Notes under the pieces: model-generated | Databases searched by the model: none | Seen by the model: only the letters and a program-made list of their open reading frames with translations | What the model was told of the DNA's origin: nothing | Assembly: GCA_022376465.1 (NCBI GenBank) | Contig: JACDTU010000001.1 | Coordinates: 682,001-746,000, forward strand | Origin: Cubamyces lactineus | Lineage: Eukaryota; Basidiomycota; Agaricomycetes; Polyporales; Polyporaceae | DNA: 64,000 nucleotides | Direction of reading: 5' to 3' | Translations under genes and position numbers: made by a program | Shown here: piece by piece, positions 21,504 through 34,545 of the stretch | Position numbering within the stretch: the first letter of the stretch is position 1 | How the letters are laid out: every line of letters begins with the position of its first letter

Positions 21504-24500
21504 ATGGTATGGGTCTATGGCACGTCAAGAGGTAGAATAAGGGCTCGCGCCCTGCATTGACCGACAGGGATGGCGAGTGGATAAGACCAAGCAGGGAGCC
21601 GGTATTTTCGCGTCGGGGGACGCTCTAGTACTTATACAAATGTGGATTTAGCTCGCGATCGGGCCAAGCTCCCAAGAGTTCGGCCGCTTCCGCAGACCGT
21701 ATCTCAGGGACTCACAGTCGCTGCTTAGAAGGGAAGAATCTCAGACGCTTACGACGGACAGATCGGAACGCCTACGACGTACCTACCAGACTATGTCATC
21801 TCGGCTGCGTATCCTCTCTCTGTGATTACTGCAGTTGCGCTTAGCAGAATAGTACAGCGTCTTCGTGGGCATTTGGAAGGCGCTGATCCATTGCGCGGGG
21901 AGCCCAGTCTCCAGAAAGGTAACGCATCCGACGTCCGGGAGATTTGGGGCTGAGAGCCGTCCTGGGCGGATCCACCCAGAGTGTGGTAAGATTCGGTCAG
22001 TGGCTACCAGGCCGGCGGCCCATCCACACAGCTGCGAGCTGCCAATGGAAGCGGACAAAAGGCGCACGTGCGCAGCATCTTTGGACGCAATGTCGTATAT
22101 GAGAAAACGTCCAGTCCGGCACGTACATCTTGTGCCTGCTTTCCTTGCCACTAGCGTGAGTCGTTGTACTAAATAACGCATCAGGCAACGAGAACGTACC
22201 AACCGACTGGGCCCTGGATAGTGATAGTCTGCAGCCGAGCTGTAACCTATACGAATCTACTTCATAATCATCTTCAGTTCCCAGTTGAACGGTGATGAGA
22301 TTCCTATGTAGATGGTATGCAGGCGCGTCAATAGGTCGCTCATCGCCCAATGTCAACGGCGAGCATCAGACTGCTCAAAGAAGTCGGTGCGCAGACGACG
22401 CGAGATGTAAGATGGCGCGCGCATAGCCTTGACGAGTTGGAGGCCTATGAATGCTGAAAATTACACGCACGTTCAACCTTGTTTGGCGCACCTATATCCA
22501 GTCCTACGTCAACGTCTATGGGCGCCCATACCGAGTGTTGCAGACATACATAAGAGAAGATCCCGCAGTGGACGCCAACCGACAAGTAGTGCTGAGTAGA
22601 GTGACGATTTAATTGCCACCTCCCTTATTACCCGACGCTTGAGCATATTCTTAGGCGCCTATTCCTCGCCTCGAGGCTACGGAACTAGCGCTAGCGCCCA
22701 AGTCAACTTGGAATGCGACCACACTCTCTGCCACGAATCACCCACACATCAGCTTCCAATCTGACGAGTACCATCGGTATTCTACCGCCTGAGAACCGAA
22801 CATATACGCTCATAGTACCACCTCTCCCATCTGGCAGGCTCTACATGAGCTCGTGCGCCTGGTGTTCTCACTTCTTCATTCGTAGGACACTGCGGTACAT
22901 CCTTGTGCCATAGGAAGCACCTTATCAAGGATCATGTTCCTGAAGCTCTAGTTTTAGCATACATAGAAAGCAGTGAGTGTGGTGTCCCCCGTCTTTAAGA
23001 ACCGAGACGGTCAAACGCAGATACTGATTCAATGATTCTCATCTCCAGGGTTGATGATGTGCTGAAGTTCGTGTTTGTGGATGTTGGCATCCACCAGCTG
23101 TTAGTGCCCGTCTGCATGAGAAGAAATGTCTATAAAGGGGGAGGGGGGTCACAACTGCGACCGAGTCTGGTACCCCCTTCAGCACCCTGGGCATGCAGTT
23201 CTCGACCCCAACGTGCCTAGTATCTGATGTTTAGTCAAGATCAGCCGCAACTGCATCTCGAGAAAAAGTGGCCGATACGGGTACGCAGTGCGAATCTTAT
23301 CGACTCTCCCACTCGCTCTCACCCGAACAGCTCGGACCTAGTCTGAAAACGCAAAGGATGAGACTTACACAATTTTGCGCGCTCTGATCATCAGCCACGT
23401 CGTGGGTGAGCCATCTCAACTTCCACAAAACGTAATGCTGCTCTATCTAGGACGCAATCAAATTGGCAATGGTAAGAGCTCATCCACCTACTTTCACCCA
23501 CCCCACACTCTCAACCCCACCGCCAGTCCTGCCAGTATCAACCATTGCTATCGCACTGTGCCTTCCGGATAAATCATAGTACCAAGGAAAATGACTTCCC
23601 CCAAAGGATGACATCTTCGAGTGTTCAACATAAGGCTAATGGTCTAATCTTCCGACAGCTCTCGGGTATGTATGCGCGCACGATGAACGACGTGCATCCG
23701 TCGGATACCCGTGCGCTCGTCCTACTCTGACGTCACTGACACCGCGGCTCCTCTTTTAGACTGCAATAACATCTCGGACAGCCCAGTCACGCTACCGTAG
23801 CTCGTCGGAAGAATCGCCTGCCAGTGCCAGTAGTGTGGAATTCCACCACAGCCAATGGAATGCCTGAAAGAGGCCGGTTGTAGTGCTGGCGTTGTCGAGA
23901 GAAGCTGCGGCTGCTACGACATCTTGTATAATGTCCGCCACTGGTGCCGCTGAAAGGCATTCAGAAGTGTCAGCGGACGGGTCACCAGGAGCTCCGACGG
24001 TGAGTAGCGTCAAGGCGGTGCATTAGCAGGCAGTGTAGCAACAGCAGTTCTAACAGCCCTGTCGTGCAGCACCTTCGTACCGGAAGGGTCCGCGTCTGGC
24101 AGCTCCTTCTGGACCTCTATCCATCCGTCACGATGTGGAATGTGGGATGTGGGTTGTCAGATTGCCAGAAAGCCGCTCTCAGACGTCGTCGACGGCGGAG
24201 CGATGCGCGAAGCCGCGTCTGCTTTCACCAATCTGCCCAAAAGTTGAAGCTGTCGGCGTTGGTCTGTCATGCATGTCATGGGCCAAGGGCTCGTCCTGTA
24301 TACTCCAACTGGCAACAACTTCGTTCGGCTCGGCCCCCGCTCGGTTGCAAGTTCTCGCGCAAGGGCCTTCGGCAGGGAGCACGTCTCCCAACTCGAAGCT
24401 ATCTACGTAAGGATGTTGAACCCAGTGCTCCGCGGCCTGGCATCCCTCACCGCCTGGCATCCCCAATCCCCAACCTCGAAGACGGTTTGTGACTCTTCTT

Positions 24501-27500
24501 CCGTCTGTCAAGGATCCAAGGGGTCCTATCATCCAGCGAGCTCCCTTCTGCCCGATCGAACGCGGAACCAACTTACACCGCAACAAACAGGACTTCTAAC
24601 CCCAATGCGACCTACGTAATACAACACCCAGCTGCCAAACCTCAACGCACCCGTCAGCCAACTCTGGATGTACACTCACCGCAATCTCACTGTCATCTCG
24701 AAGTACTCTTAACTGACGTACTATCAAAATGCTCCGGACTCATACCCGCCTCTGGAGGGTCTCCGTATCGGAACCGACCTTCCACTGCGCTTTGAACCCG
24801 CGGCGTTTAACTGGCATCACGGATGCGCAATGCGCTGGAGGACGCTCAGGCGGGCCATCTGTCACCGGACCGAACCAGATGCGCCGGGAAGGCAGTAATG
24901 GTAGCGTCCTGCTTCCGCACGCAAGGCTCGCGGGAAGCCTGAACGTAAGGCTAGTCTCAGCAAGAAGTCCAATCCGAATACACTGCCTTGTCGTTGTGCG
25001 TACTTCGCTTGACGGTCATGACGAGGGTAGTCCCCTCAAGTTCACGAGAAACACGCAGCTAGTGAGCATTTGGGGGGACAGGATCCGGACCCGGGGTCCG
25101 CAGCCTCTCGCCGCGAAACCTGAACTTAGGCTTCGGAACACTGAACGCCGGCGCGTGGCAGGCACAGGTCCCGCGAAGACGAAGATGCTCGTCATGACGC
25201 GCAGGCAGCCCGGCGGCCCACAGGCGAAGTTATCGAGCACCGTGACCAGCAATGGAAGGGGAGGAGGTGGCCAGCCGCGCTGTCCGCGTTTAGTTCGAGT
25301 CGTAAGCCCACCGCATCTATCTATCGGCTCCGTGAGCTATCTTGAATTTGACCATCGCTCGGCCCACCATTCGCGGTACAGGGGCAATCCTCAGAGGGGC
25401 TTGATATGGACACACCAGCTGGCGGGCCATACGTAGCCCGCGTCCTCGGAAACCCTTGCCACGCGAAGCACCCAGGCTCCCAAGACGCACGCCCTCCAAT
25501 CTTAGGCTCAAAGCTCTGGGCCCGAGACTATCTCAGCGCCAGTGATGCCCGCTCCTGAGAAGTCGTGAAGAGATGGAGACGCGCATCGCGATCGTAACCG
25601 CACCTTGTTGTCTTCCGGTCTTCGCGCGTTCGGCTTCGTATTGGGCGCTGTTTCCTTGTAGGGCAGACGTGTCCGTTGAGCGCGTTGAACATTGAACGTA
25701 CGGTAGGTATGGTCGCTCGACTCCGCGTCCGGAGCAGCATCGCCTCCCATACCAGGCAGGGATCCGAACTCGAGCCCGGGACAAGGGATAGCGCGAGCGG
25801 GCGCGCCGGGGCGAACAAGAACAAACCTTTGGGCGACGCCGTGCACCGTGACGCAGCGCGATACCAATCTTCACGAAGCACCTGCCTGCCCACCACGTCC
25901 CCGTTCGTATCGTACGTACAGGATAAGCGGTCTTCCGCGACGAAGAGGCTCGTGAAAATCGCCGGGCGGTGCTTGGCGCTGTCTGTCTGTATACGATTCA
26001 AAGTAGCTTGATTGAGCAATTAGCTGGACAGGAGATCGATGACGTACAGGTACTTACAGGTGATGATAGAGCTCGCCTGGAACTTGACAGCTGCTCTGCC
26101 AGTGTGGCGGCGGCGGAGACGGCGGGGGGACAACCTACGACGGAAGGCCGGTGCGCAGGTAGTAGGCCTATCGCATCCGGAAGCCTCGTCCTAGCAGACA
26201 GATAGGAGGCAGCCTCCCCCACGATCCGATGCGCGAGCACAGTATCAAACCTGGAATATGCACAGACCTTGAGAGCAATACCCCGGCTGTCCCGCAGCTC
26301 TTCACGCGAGGCCAGGAGAATTCGAAGGGGGACTCTTCATGATGGTATGCGACCCCATATAAAGGGCGGGCCTTCCCACCATGCCAAGTGCAAAGCACCT
26401 GCTGACACCGCAACACGCACCGTATAAATATCGGCAGCAGCACGCCGCCCATGACACCGAGTCGACCGCGGTCCGGGTGCCTACATCCACGCCGCCGCGT
26501 CCTAGCCCATGCGGGATCGAGCAGAACCACATCGGGACGTATAGTTTGGCAGCGTGCGACCGCGCTCACACAGCGAAGCACCGATCCGGCGTTCATTTCC
26601 CGGATAAAGCGTGCTGCCCAGCCTGAGAACTTGGAGAACTCTATGTATGTATGTATGCAGCTCCGCATTAGGCACTAGCTCAAGGTTCGGGGTGCGCATG
26701 CGCTGCCCACGTACGGAACGGCTCGCACGGCGCGGGCCATGCAAACCGAATCGCTGCTCTGACAGCAGATGAGTAAGGCGAGAACCCCCGTCTGTATCGC
26801 GCAGTGCCATGCAGACATGTACGCAATAGGACGCATCCATCCGCATTCTGGCCCGCCGAAGCGTTTCAGCGCAAAATATAGGACCGACCGTCCTACGGGG
26901 AACCGAAGAGCCTATTTCCCAAAGCCCACGGGCAACCTTGGGGCAGCCCAAAGTTCCCGCGACCGTGCGTTGAATTCGCGTATCGCGATCAGATTGTGTA
27001 TGTCGATGACAACACCATCCATACAATACGTGCCGAGATCTGAATGGGCCTCGCGTTCCTGGAAGAAGCCCCGTCGAAGAGCGCCGGCGAGGACCAGCAG
27101 GGCGGGCCAAAGAGCCCAAGCCTCGAAACAGAAGGCAGACCGCGACATTCATTTTCGTTCGGGCGGTGCTGCGGCGAAACCGAGGGACGTTTTCCGCAGG
27201 AAGATGTGAGGTAAGCGGCCAGAGATAGACTAGCTCTTGGCGTTTAGGGAGGATGTAGCTTCCATAGAGAGGCCAGCCATCAGCAAAGATCGCGGAGACG
27301 GAGGATAGCCGCGTTCGAGGGTACTCCACAAAATTTCAGCGGGCCGGGAAATGTAGCGGTTGCAGAGCCGTGGAGAAGAAGCAGAGCAAGCTGTTCGATA
27401 AGCAGCTATGCAGTGTTAAATGCTTTGTATGCTATAGCCCTGCCGTAACCGATGATGCTGTACTGAATAAAGCCTCAGCGAGTCTTGATCCCGCGCAAGT

Positions 27501-28352
27501 AGCGGTAGCGGAACCCTAGTAGACAGCCTAGAGACGGGCGGTGGGGAGGACAGCTCGTGAGCGGGTTCTCTATCGCTGACGCGGCACTCCTGGCGAACGT
27601 TCGCGCCACCGTACGATTGAGGTACGCCAAACGAGGATCTGTGCATAGCGGAGGCTGTGACGGAGGCACATTTTGCACATGGGCGAGATGCGAGTGGGCC
27701 GGCAGCAGGACGTCGGGACGGAGAGAGACCTAGACTGATATGGCGTCGGCGGGCCTGATGGAGATCCGGCGTGATGGCGCTGGCTGCGGGACGTTCTGGA
27801 GCAAAGCGAGCACTGGCCGGGGGCGGAAGTTTTGACGAATGTGTGTGGTGTTCATGTGGGTCGTGTGCAGCCAAGCAGACAGATTGGCGAAAAAGCAGGG
27901 GCGATCGGTGCTCGGGGCGTCGGGGACGGGGCGGCGGGAGGAGAGGTGGTGCGGCAGGGGCGTGATATTGAGGTCGCAAGAGCAATTAAGAGCAGGAGAG
28001 GGAGTGAGTGAGAAGCCAGGGCGTGAGAACGTGCATCGGGTGGGCTGCGATACCGAATATGGAAGGAGTGTATGTGTGCTGTGATTGGCTGGTTAGTACG
28101 AACGTGCAAGGAACAGGCTGGGTGGGAGGAGTGTCGCCCACAGTTTTGCTGCAACGACGGCCGTCGAAGCTCCTTCTGGGTCGCATGCGCACCTCTCCCA
28201 GACGCTCGACCCCGGTGCCATGGCTCCTCCTCCGCCCAACTTAAAAGCAGTCCTACCCCCGCAGGAGCGCTCTCCCCATCCCTTCCCCACGCGTCCGTGC
28301 TCCCCCTCGCACCCTCCCTCTCCAAGCCCGCTACCATCTACGCCCCTCCGAG
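21504..28352. other. Gene-poor 6.8-kb interval
   Basis: No protein family, RNA gene or intact mobile element could be supported here. Long open frames at 24729-25436 (+) and 26502-27329 (-) have compositions typical of GC-rich noncoding DNA (Arg/Pro/Gly, no motif). A minus-strand stretch at 21783-22356 is slightly more protein-like across two frames and could be a decayed gene. A short (TATG)n microsatellite lies near 26641-26656. The ends must contain the promoters of the two flanking, divergently transcribed transporters. Confidence 0.4.
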
Positions 28353-30304
28353 ATGGCAAGCACATACGTGGCTGATAAGACCTCCACAAGCAGCGCAGAG
28401 GATCAGATCCCTCGTCTGCCAAAGGGCATCCCCGATGCGTACGCCCTCGACGAGAAGCGCAGGGCCGCCCTTGCGGAGATCGACCAGGCCAAGTTCTCGT
28501 GAGTATATTCTCTCGTACACCTGTTAAGCGAGATGTGTCGACTAATATATGCGCGCAGTTGGTTCCATGTGAAGGTCTGCATGGTCGCCGGTGTCGGTTT
28601 CTTCACCGATGCGTGAGTCTCCTCGCTCGTCTCTTATCTCCTAGCAACCGACTCAAACGGTGGGACAGCTACGACATCTTCGCGATCAACATCGCGTCGA
28701 CCATGCTGGGATATGTCTACGGCAAAGGTCAGGTCTTGAGCACCAACCAGGACCTTGGCGTAAAGGTCGCTACTCCCGTCGGCACCCTCGTCGGTCAATT
28801 GCTCTTTGGATGGCTCGCCGACGTCGTCGGTCGTAAGCGGATGTGTAAGTCACGAATTGGCTTCGCTTCTTTGATTCACTGAATCCTGACGCTGCCATAG
28901 ACGGTATCGAGCTCATGCTCATCATCGTGGCAACTTTCGGTCAAGCGGTTTCTGGTCAGGGTCACGCCGTCAACATCATTGGTGTCCTCGTCGTATGGCG
29001 GTTCATCATGGGGGTCGGAATCGGCGGTGACTATCCGTTGTCCGCTGTTATCTCCTCTGAGTTCGCTTCAACGCACCTGAGAGGACGCCTTATGACGGCA
29101 GTGTTCGCGAACCAGGGATGGGGACAGTTCAGTAAGTGCCCCCCAACCGACTTGCAATACAGGCGCTAATGCATTTGGCACAGGCGCTGCGCTCGTAGCA
29201 TTCATCGTGGTGTCTGCCTTCAAAACCTCGCTCATGCACGACGACCCCGCGGTTCTTGCGCACGTCGACTTCATGTGGCGTATTCTCATCGGTCTCGGAT
29301 GTGTGCCCGGAGCGATCGCGCTCTACTTCCGTCTCACCATCCCCGAGACGCCGCGATTCACCATGGACGTCGAGCGCAACGTGAAGCAGGCTGCGCAAGA
29401 TGTCGACAACTTCCTCACCACCGGTTCCTACTACGTTGACCCCGACGCGGTCGTCCAGCGTGTGCACGCGCCCAAGGCCAGCCGTCGCGATTTCGTTGCC
29501 TACTTCTCGAAGTGGGAGAACCTCAGGCTTCTCATCGGCACGTCGTACTCGTGGTTCGCGCTCGACATCGCGTTCTACGGCCTCGGTCTCAACAACTCTA
29601 TCATCCTGACGGCGATTGGCTTCGGTTCCCCCGATGCGTCTCTCAAGGGTACCGCGAAGGTCTACCAGAATCTCCGGAACATCACCATCGGCAACATGGT
29701 CATCTCCGTGGCGGGTCTCATCCCGGGCTACTGGGCGACGTTCCTGTTGATCGACCGCTGGGGCCGGAAGCCGATCCAGTTGATGGGCTTCACGATGCTC
29801 ACGATCCTGTTCATCATCATGGGCTTCGCGTACGACAAGCTCACGGCGACCGAGTCGGCGCGCAACGCGTTCACCTTCCTCTACTGCCTTACCAACTTCT
29901 TCCAGAACTTTGGGCCCAACACGACGACCTTCATCGTCCCGGGCGAGGCGTTCCCGACGCGCTACCGCTCGACGGCGCACGGTATTTCGGCCGCGAGCGG
30001 CAAGCTCGGCGCGATTGTCGCGCAGGTCGGCTTCGGGAAGATGGTGAACATCGGTGGGAAGAACCACTTCGTGAAGCACTTGTGAGTATATCTCCCGCTC
30101 GGTGTCTGTTGTCGGAGATCTCATGAGAGCTGATTCGATACGCGTCTTGACAGGTTGGAGATCTTCGCGTTCTTCATGCTCACGGGTATCTTCTCGACGC
30201 TGCTCATCAAGGAGACCAACCAGCAGTCGCTCGAAGAGCTGTCGAACGAGAAGCAGGAAGGCTTCATCGACGGCGTCGCCGTCGCAGACCCCAGTGCAGT
30301 ATAA
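28353..30304 (+). CDS. PHO84-type inorganic phosphate:H+ symporter, copy 2 (MFS)
   Basis: Six exons: 28353..28498, 28559..28612, 28669..28844, 28901..29131, 29184..30081, 30154..30304; 551 aa. All junctions are GT..AG and in phase. The family signatures are complete: F-F-T-D-A-Y-D-I-F-A-I-N, L-F-G-W-L-A-D-V-V-G-R-K-R-M-Y-G, G-I-G-G-D-Y-P-L-S-A-V-I-S-S-E, F-A-N-Q-G-W-G-Q, I-P-E-T-P-R-F-T-M-D, I-D-R-W-G-R-K-P-I-Q and N-F-G-P-N-T-T-T-F-I-V-P-G-E. The long central loop between helices 6 and 7 carries the V-E-R-N-V-K-Q-A segment. It is the best-preserved of the three copies. It acts at the plasma membrane as a high-affinity phosphate transporter and possibly a transceptor, as known for yeast Pho84. 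Confidence 0.95.
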
Positions 30305-31504
30305 AGCAGCACCCCATCCTCCTGCGCGCTATCATTTTTCTTCCTCCATGCGTGTTCTCATTTCCTGTACCCTCACTCGCACAGTAGCATCATGATCCGA
30401 TCCCTCATCTCACTTATCGTCATGCCCACCGCCGGTACTCTCCCTATCCTCCCCCTCTCCCTCTCGTACTCGTATCTCTACGTACATACCACCAGGACGC
30501 TGCGCCGAGGGCAGCGCGTCCCTGGAACTCTCTATTAGTTACTCAAGTGTCTCCTCATACGTCACTTACCTACTCGCGGCGGGCGCGATGTATTGCTGTT
30601 GGTGCTCCGATCGGGTTGTAATCATACAGGCTTTGCCATGACGCTCTCCGGGCTGCTCGCCTGCGCTCGGCGGAACAAAATCGATCTCGTTCCTTGTGAA
30701 CGTTCAACGTCGTGCCGACGGATTTTGTCGTTTATATGTTACAGCGTAGTGAAAGAAGTGGCGTCCAGTGCGCCGCGGTTGTGATAGGCGGGTGGCATGG
30801 ACTCCAAATGATTGACGATCCCTCCATGAGAGAGGCTCAGAATTCGAAATTTACGACCCACGATAGAGTTGAGCCAGATGCTGTGCTCGAGCGTCTAACT
30901 GAACTCCGAAGAGGATGATTCTGCCCAAATTCTGCCGCTACGACGCTACGTCGACAACTCGACGTCGCATTCGCAAATCGCTCAAGGGTGAATCCGCGGC
31001 CAGCGCACATACTTACCCATACGTCCTCGAGCTCTACTGCAGCCGAGCGTGATGGGTCACATATACTTCTAGAAGACTGGGCGAGTCCACTTGGCTTTCC
31101 TCGCCGGACGTTCGCTCCCGGGCCAGTACTCACTTCTCAGGACTCTTGGCAGGCTCATCGCCCCTACGAAGGGATGACCTTCTCTGCTACCGACATTGAC
31201 AGAAGACCCGGCGGCGCGAGTGGCCTGGACTCTCCGGCGATCCGCGAAACGTGTAGAACTCAGAAGACTATCGTCACGGCCATGATGGTCCTTGTTGAGG
31301 TTCTTATCCACCTTGAAATCTCCCGTGTGCACATGGTCTTGAGACTCGGCGGGGACACCCGCTAACGTTCGGGTGCTCGGGTTGCGGCACCGTGTGTGTC
31401 TCGAAGCTCTCACGCTGCCACGGACTCGGGAGGCTATACAAGTTGGGCTCAGTCGAGGCGACGAGCCACCGCCATCTGGCGTCCCTTCCAACTCGCCTCC
31501 GAAC
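30305..31504. other. Intergenic, no gene supported
   Basis: 1.2 kb after the transporter. The plus strand from about 31370 reads open in the frame of the next candidate, so that gene could begin further upstream. A TATACAAG at about 31434 would suit a start near 31505. The rest holds the transporter 3' UTR and no recognisable gene. Confidence 0.35.
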
Positions 31505-32026
31505 ATGCAGTTGAACTCCTCCTCAGACCAAAACACGGTGATGTAACACCCCGAGGAGAGTGGGCAGAGTGGGGAGACGCAACAACAGCAGCAGCCGAAT
31601 CTGGAGACGGTGGCAGCTCAGGTTGTGATGCTCCGGCATGCCCTGGGCCAGGCGGAGTCCCATCTCCGTACAGCAGCAGGATCACCGGACCGTTGTCTTA
31701 CCGCAGGCCAGCTCGAGGCGGAGATCCAGAGGGTCAAGGACGAGACCATCAACCGACGTGACATGCTAACACGCATCTCACGTATCATGGGCAACTGCTC
31801 TGGTGGCGAAGGTGGAGAACGAATGCAAAGGTAAGCTGGGCATATTATCGAGAAGCATGATGTTGGCGCTTGCACCAGTCCCTGGCAGGAACCGCGCTCT
31901 TTGCGAATCGCACCCTGCATAGTAGCTCTAACGCTCGGCGGCTCGTGCACAACGCCGCCTCCGAACAACCCCACCGTCTCATCACAGAGCCCGACCACAA
32001 GCTCCTACACTACGCCTGTGTCATGA
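31505..32026 (+). CDS. Candidate hypothetical gene, spliced by inference
   Basis: A model with three exons ends at TGA 32024-32026. From ATG 31505 (M-Q-L-N-S-S-S-D-Q-N-T), a 51-nt intron removes an in-frame TAA and joins to Q-Q-P-N-L-E-T-V-A-A-Q. A second intron (GTAAGC..CCAG, 31831..31878) joins E-R-M-Q to S-P-W-Q-E-P-R. The middle has a predicted coiled-coil-like helix (L-E-A-E-I-Q-R-V-K-D-E-T-I). The end is Pro/Ser/Thr-rich. Without the first intron the frame has one stop, so this could instead be a pseudogene or start at 31628. No family is recognised. Confidence 0.35.
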
Positions 32027-32555
32027 ATGAGGATGCAATCAGGGAGCTCGTACTCTTGGTGAGATTGAGCCATCGCCTCGTCTTTTATGGGATGTAGGAG
32101 ACTCTGCCAGTGAGTGTTCTGCGAATGCCAAGGAGTAGTCTGGTTTGACAAACACTATGAGGAAAGCAATCGCGAGCCACAGCAGTTTCGTATAACGTCC
32201 GCTCGTTGCTCAAGATTGTCAAGACGGCAAGACAGTCCGACTCGAGCGCTCACTGCCATCGATAGAAGACTCGGTTACAGAGAAGCAGAAGGCGATTTAG
32301 TCAACGCGAGTACAACCGACGTCAACTTGGATGTAAGCGCCGTTTCGTTGAATATATATACTGGCCCGGTTGCAGCGACGCGTACCAGGGCTCTTTGCCC
32401 AGAGCCAGCACGATCCCCCACCCAAGAGCACCACGTCGTTGGCAGGCCCAATCCCTTTCCCCGCTCCTGGGCCGCGTCCCTTGCAAGCTATTCCTGCCAA
32501 TAACAGCGCCATATACGTATAACTCCTGAGAGTTCTCTCCTCATACCTTTCATCG
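32027..32555. other. Zinc-finger copy 1 upstream region
   Basis: 529 bases without a supported gene, leading to the first zinc-finger ATG. It contains the AT-rich TATA-like octamer described separately. Short open frames have no recognisable content. Confidence 0.35.
32353..32360 (+). promoter_or_regulatory. TATA box of zinc-finger copy 1
   Basis: TATATATA stands 203 bases before the ATG at 32556. The paralogue has a TATATAAG at nearly the same distance, which supports a shared promoter layout with a long 5' leader. Confidence 0.45.
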
Positions 32556-33544
32556 ATGGCCTGGTGCGGGCGCTGCGATCGACATTTCTCGAGCGCGCAC
32601 GCGTTGTTGCAGCACAGGCAGGACTCGGGCGCGCACCACTTCTGCCATGAATGTAACAAGGACTTCGCGTATGGCTGGGCGCTCAAACAGCACTACATCC
32701 AGAGCTCCCGTCACCCGTATTGCCCGCGCTGCGACGAACTCTTCGATGACTATGAAGAGCTCTATGAACATTACGAGGACGAGCATTGGTATTGTGACTC
32801 TTGCAACGTGGTGAGTGTCCGTAGGCGAATCGGATGGCGTCGGTGGTTCCGTGCTATGCAATAACATGATGAGTATGGCTGACTGTGACCGCGTTCATGC
32901 CACAGATCTTCGAGTCCGAGATGGGGCTCCACGACCACTGTCGCCAGAAGCACGCCGACAGGTACTGTGTCTCCTGCAAACGGATGTTCCGGAATGCGAA
33001 TAACCTCGACCATCACCACCGGTCCACCTTGCACCGAGGCCGCACCATCACCTGTCCGATGAGGGGCTGCAGCAAGGCGTTCGTCTCCAGCGCTGCTCTC
33101 ATCCACCACCTCGAGTCAGGCGGGTGCGCGTCCCGCGTCGACCGCGACACCGTCAACCGCATCGTCGAGCATCTCGACCGCCAGAACACCATCATCAACC
33201 CCGCGCGGATGGTCGCCGGGGGCGCCAACGCGCGCCGGCCCGCCGTCATCGACCAGTGGGCCACGGCGCGCTCGTGGAACGGGTCGGCCTTCGAGTGCTA
33301 CCTGTGCCACCGCACGTACCGGACACTCTCCGCGCTCAACCAGCATCTCCAGAGCCCGGCACACGACGACAAGCTGTATCGCTGCCCGCAGAACCTGTAT
33401 GGTTGCGGCGCTCAGTTCGTCGCGTTGAGCGCGTTCTGCCAGCACGTCGAGAGCGGCCGCTGCGGAGTATGCAGGTTCCGCGGCGAGGTGGACCGCGTGC
33501 TGGAGGGCCTGTCGAGCCGCATGAAGCGGCTGAAGATGGGCTAA
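32556..33544 (+). CDS. C2H2 zinc-finger protein, tandem copy 1
   Basis: Two exons, 32556..32810 and 32906..33544, 297 aa. It starts M-A-W-C-G-R-C-D-R-H-F and carries an array of closely spaced fingers: C-x2-C-x12-H types at the N-terminus, then the joined C-H-E-C-N-K-D-F and C-P-R-C-D-E-L-F-D-D-Y, then R-Y-C-V-S-C-K-R-M-F. After these comes C-P-M-R-G-C-S-K-A-F and a linker, and two C-terminal fingers with E-C-Y-L-C-H-R-T-Y and Y-R-C-P-Q-N-L-Y-G-C-G. It ends C-G-V-C-R-F-R, then L-S-S-R-M-K-R-L-K-M-G. Such multi-finger proteins are frequent in basidiomycetes and mostly uncharacterised. Nucleic-acid binding in the nucleus is inferred. A close paralogue lies 1.2 kb downstream on the same strand. 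Confidence 0.9.
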
Positions 33545-34537
33545 TAGTTCAGGGAACGAACTCGGTTGTCGCAAGCAGCTGCCGGCCAGGTTGCCTGTTC
33601 TTGGGTCGTGCGCGAGTCAGATCGCGACCTGTCGGCGTTCTTTCTTCCTCTCTTGGAATCAGAGATATCGACGATGATATGATGTATGAAGCTTGTACCA
33701 ATATGAGAGCACCTCGGATACATAATCACGGGTATCTGGAAGATGAGGTTAATTTACGCCGAATATCCTGGCGTGCCAACGATGCAAGAATCCAAGGTGA
33801 AAGGGTCGAGGTGGTCAAGACAGATCTAGAATGCGACGAGCCATTGGCACTGAGCGATTCTCTGGCTCAGTATTGCAAACGGCGTAAGCAAATGGCACGA
33901 GCCATAAGGACGAAGGCACAGCCAATTTCATACAAATCTTAAAACGATTGGAGCAAATGAAGATTAGCCAGGAGGACTAGGGACGCCGACTTCTCGAGAC
34001 TTGGAGTACCGATGACGACGCGACGTAAACCAGTATTACTCACCTAGAAAGTATCTTGGATACTCATGATTCGCGTGGATGAGTACTAGTGCATTCGCCT
34101 AGTATCTAGAGTCGCTCGGACATGCGGTAGCAACTTCGTACAAAGGATCGAATAATCCAAAGATCTGAGCCTATTGGCGATTCGAAACCCTTCATACGGC
34201 GATGTGATTGTGTATCGGTACCGTGCTCATCTTACTGATCTTCGGATTCAGCGACTGTAACTAAAGCAGAGTCCGGGTCGCGTCCTCCAATTTGAAGCGT
34301 TCGCTGTGCACAAGTTGTATTGTAGCACACGCGCTCTATAGCTAGAATCCATACACCCACTACTACGAAGTAAGCACTGTATAGCTCACTCAGGCTCAAG
34401 CCGTATATGGAGTCGCCTGACTACTTTACGTCCCTTTTACAGTCTTCTCTGCTATTAACACCGATAGAACACTCGGTAAGCGGGAAGCACAAGGTGTTTA
34501 GTCAGTCGAAGGAGTAAGCGCCCGTTATCAAGGAGGG
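33545..34537. other. Spacer between zinc-finger twins
   Basis: About 1 kb with no supported gene. An open plus-strand frame reaching 33942 has no recognisable motif. The spacer is AT-richer than the flanking coding regions. Confidence 0.4.
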
Positions 34538-34545
34538 TATATAAG
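34538..34545 (+). promoter_or_regulatory. TATA box of zinc-finger copy 2
   Basis: TATATAAG lies 201 bases before the ATG at 34739, nearly the same spacing as in copy 1. Confidence 0.55.

Noticed and set aside
24729..25436. 235-codon plus-strand frame in the gene-poor interval
   Set aside because: Arg/Pro/Gly composition typical of random GC-rich frames, no domain, no splice context.
24061..25900. LTR retrotransposon or other mobile element
   Set aside because: No reverse transcriptase, integrase or transposase motifs and no terminal repeats were visible by eye.
26502..27329. 275-codon minus-strand frame in the gene-poor interval
   Set aside because: Random-looking composition and no recognisable motif despite its length.
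29129..30124. 331-codon minus-strand frame
   Set aside because: Antisense of the last large exons of phosphate transporter copy 2; composition is Arg/Glu-rich with no motif.
19072..30304. Sugar transporter identity for the MFS genes
   Set aside because: The G-G-D-Y-P, F-F-T-D-(A)-Y-D and A-N-Q-G-W-G-Q motifs are those of PHO84-type phosphate symporters rather than of hexose carriers.
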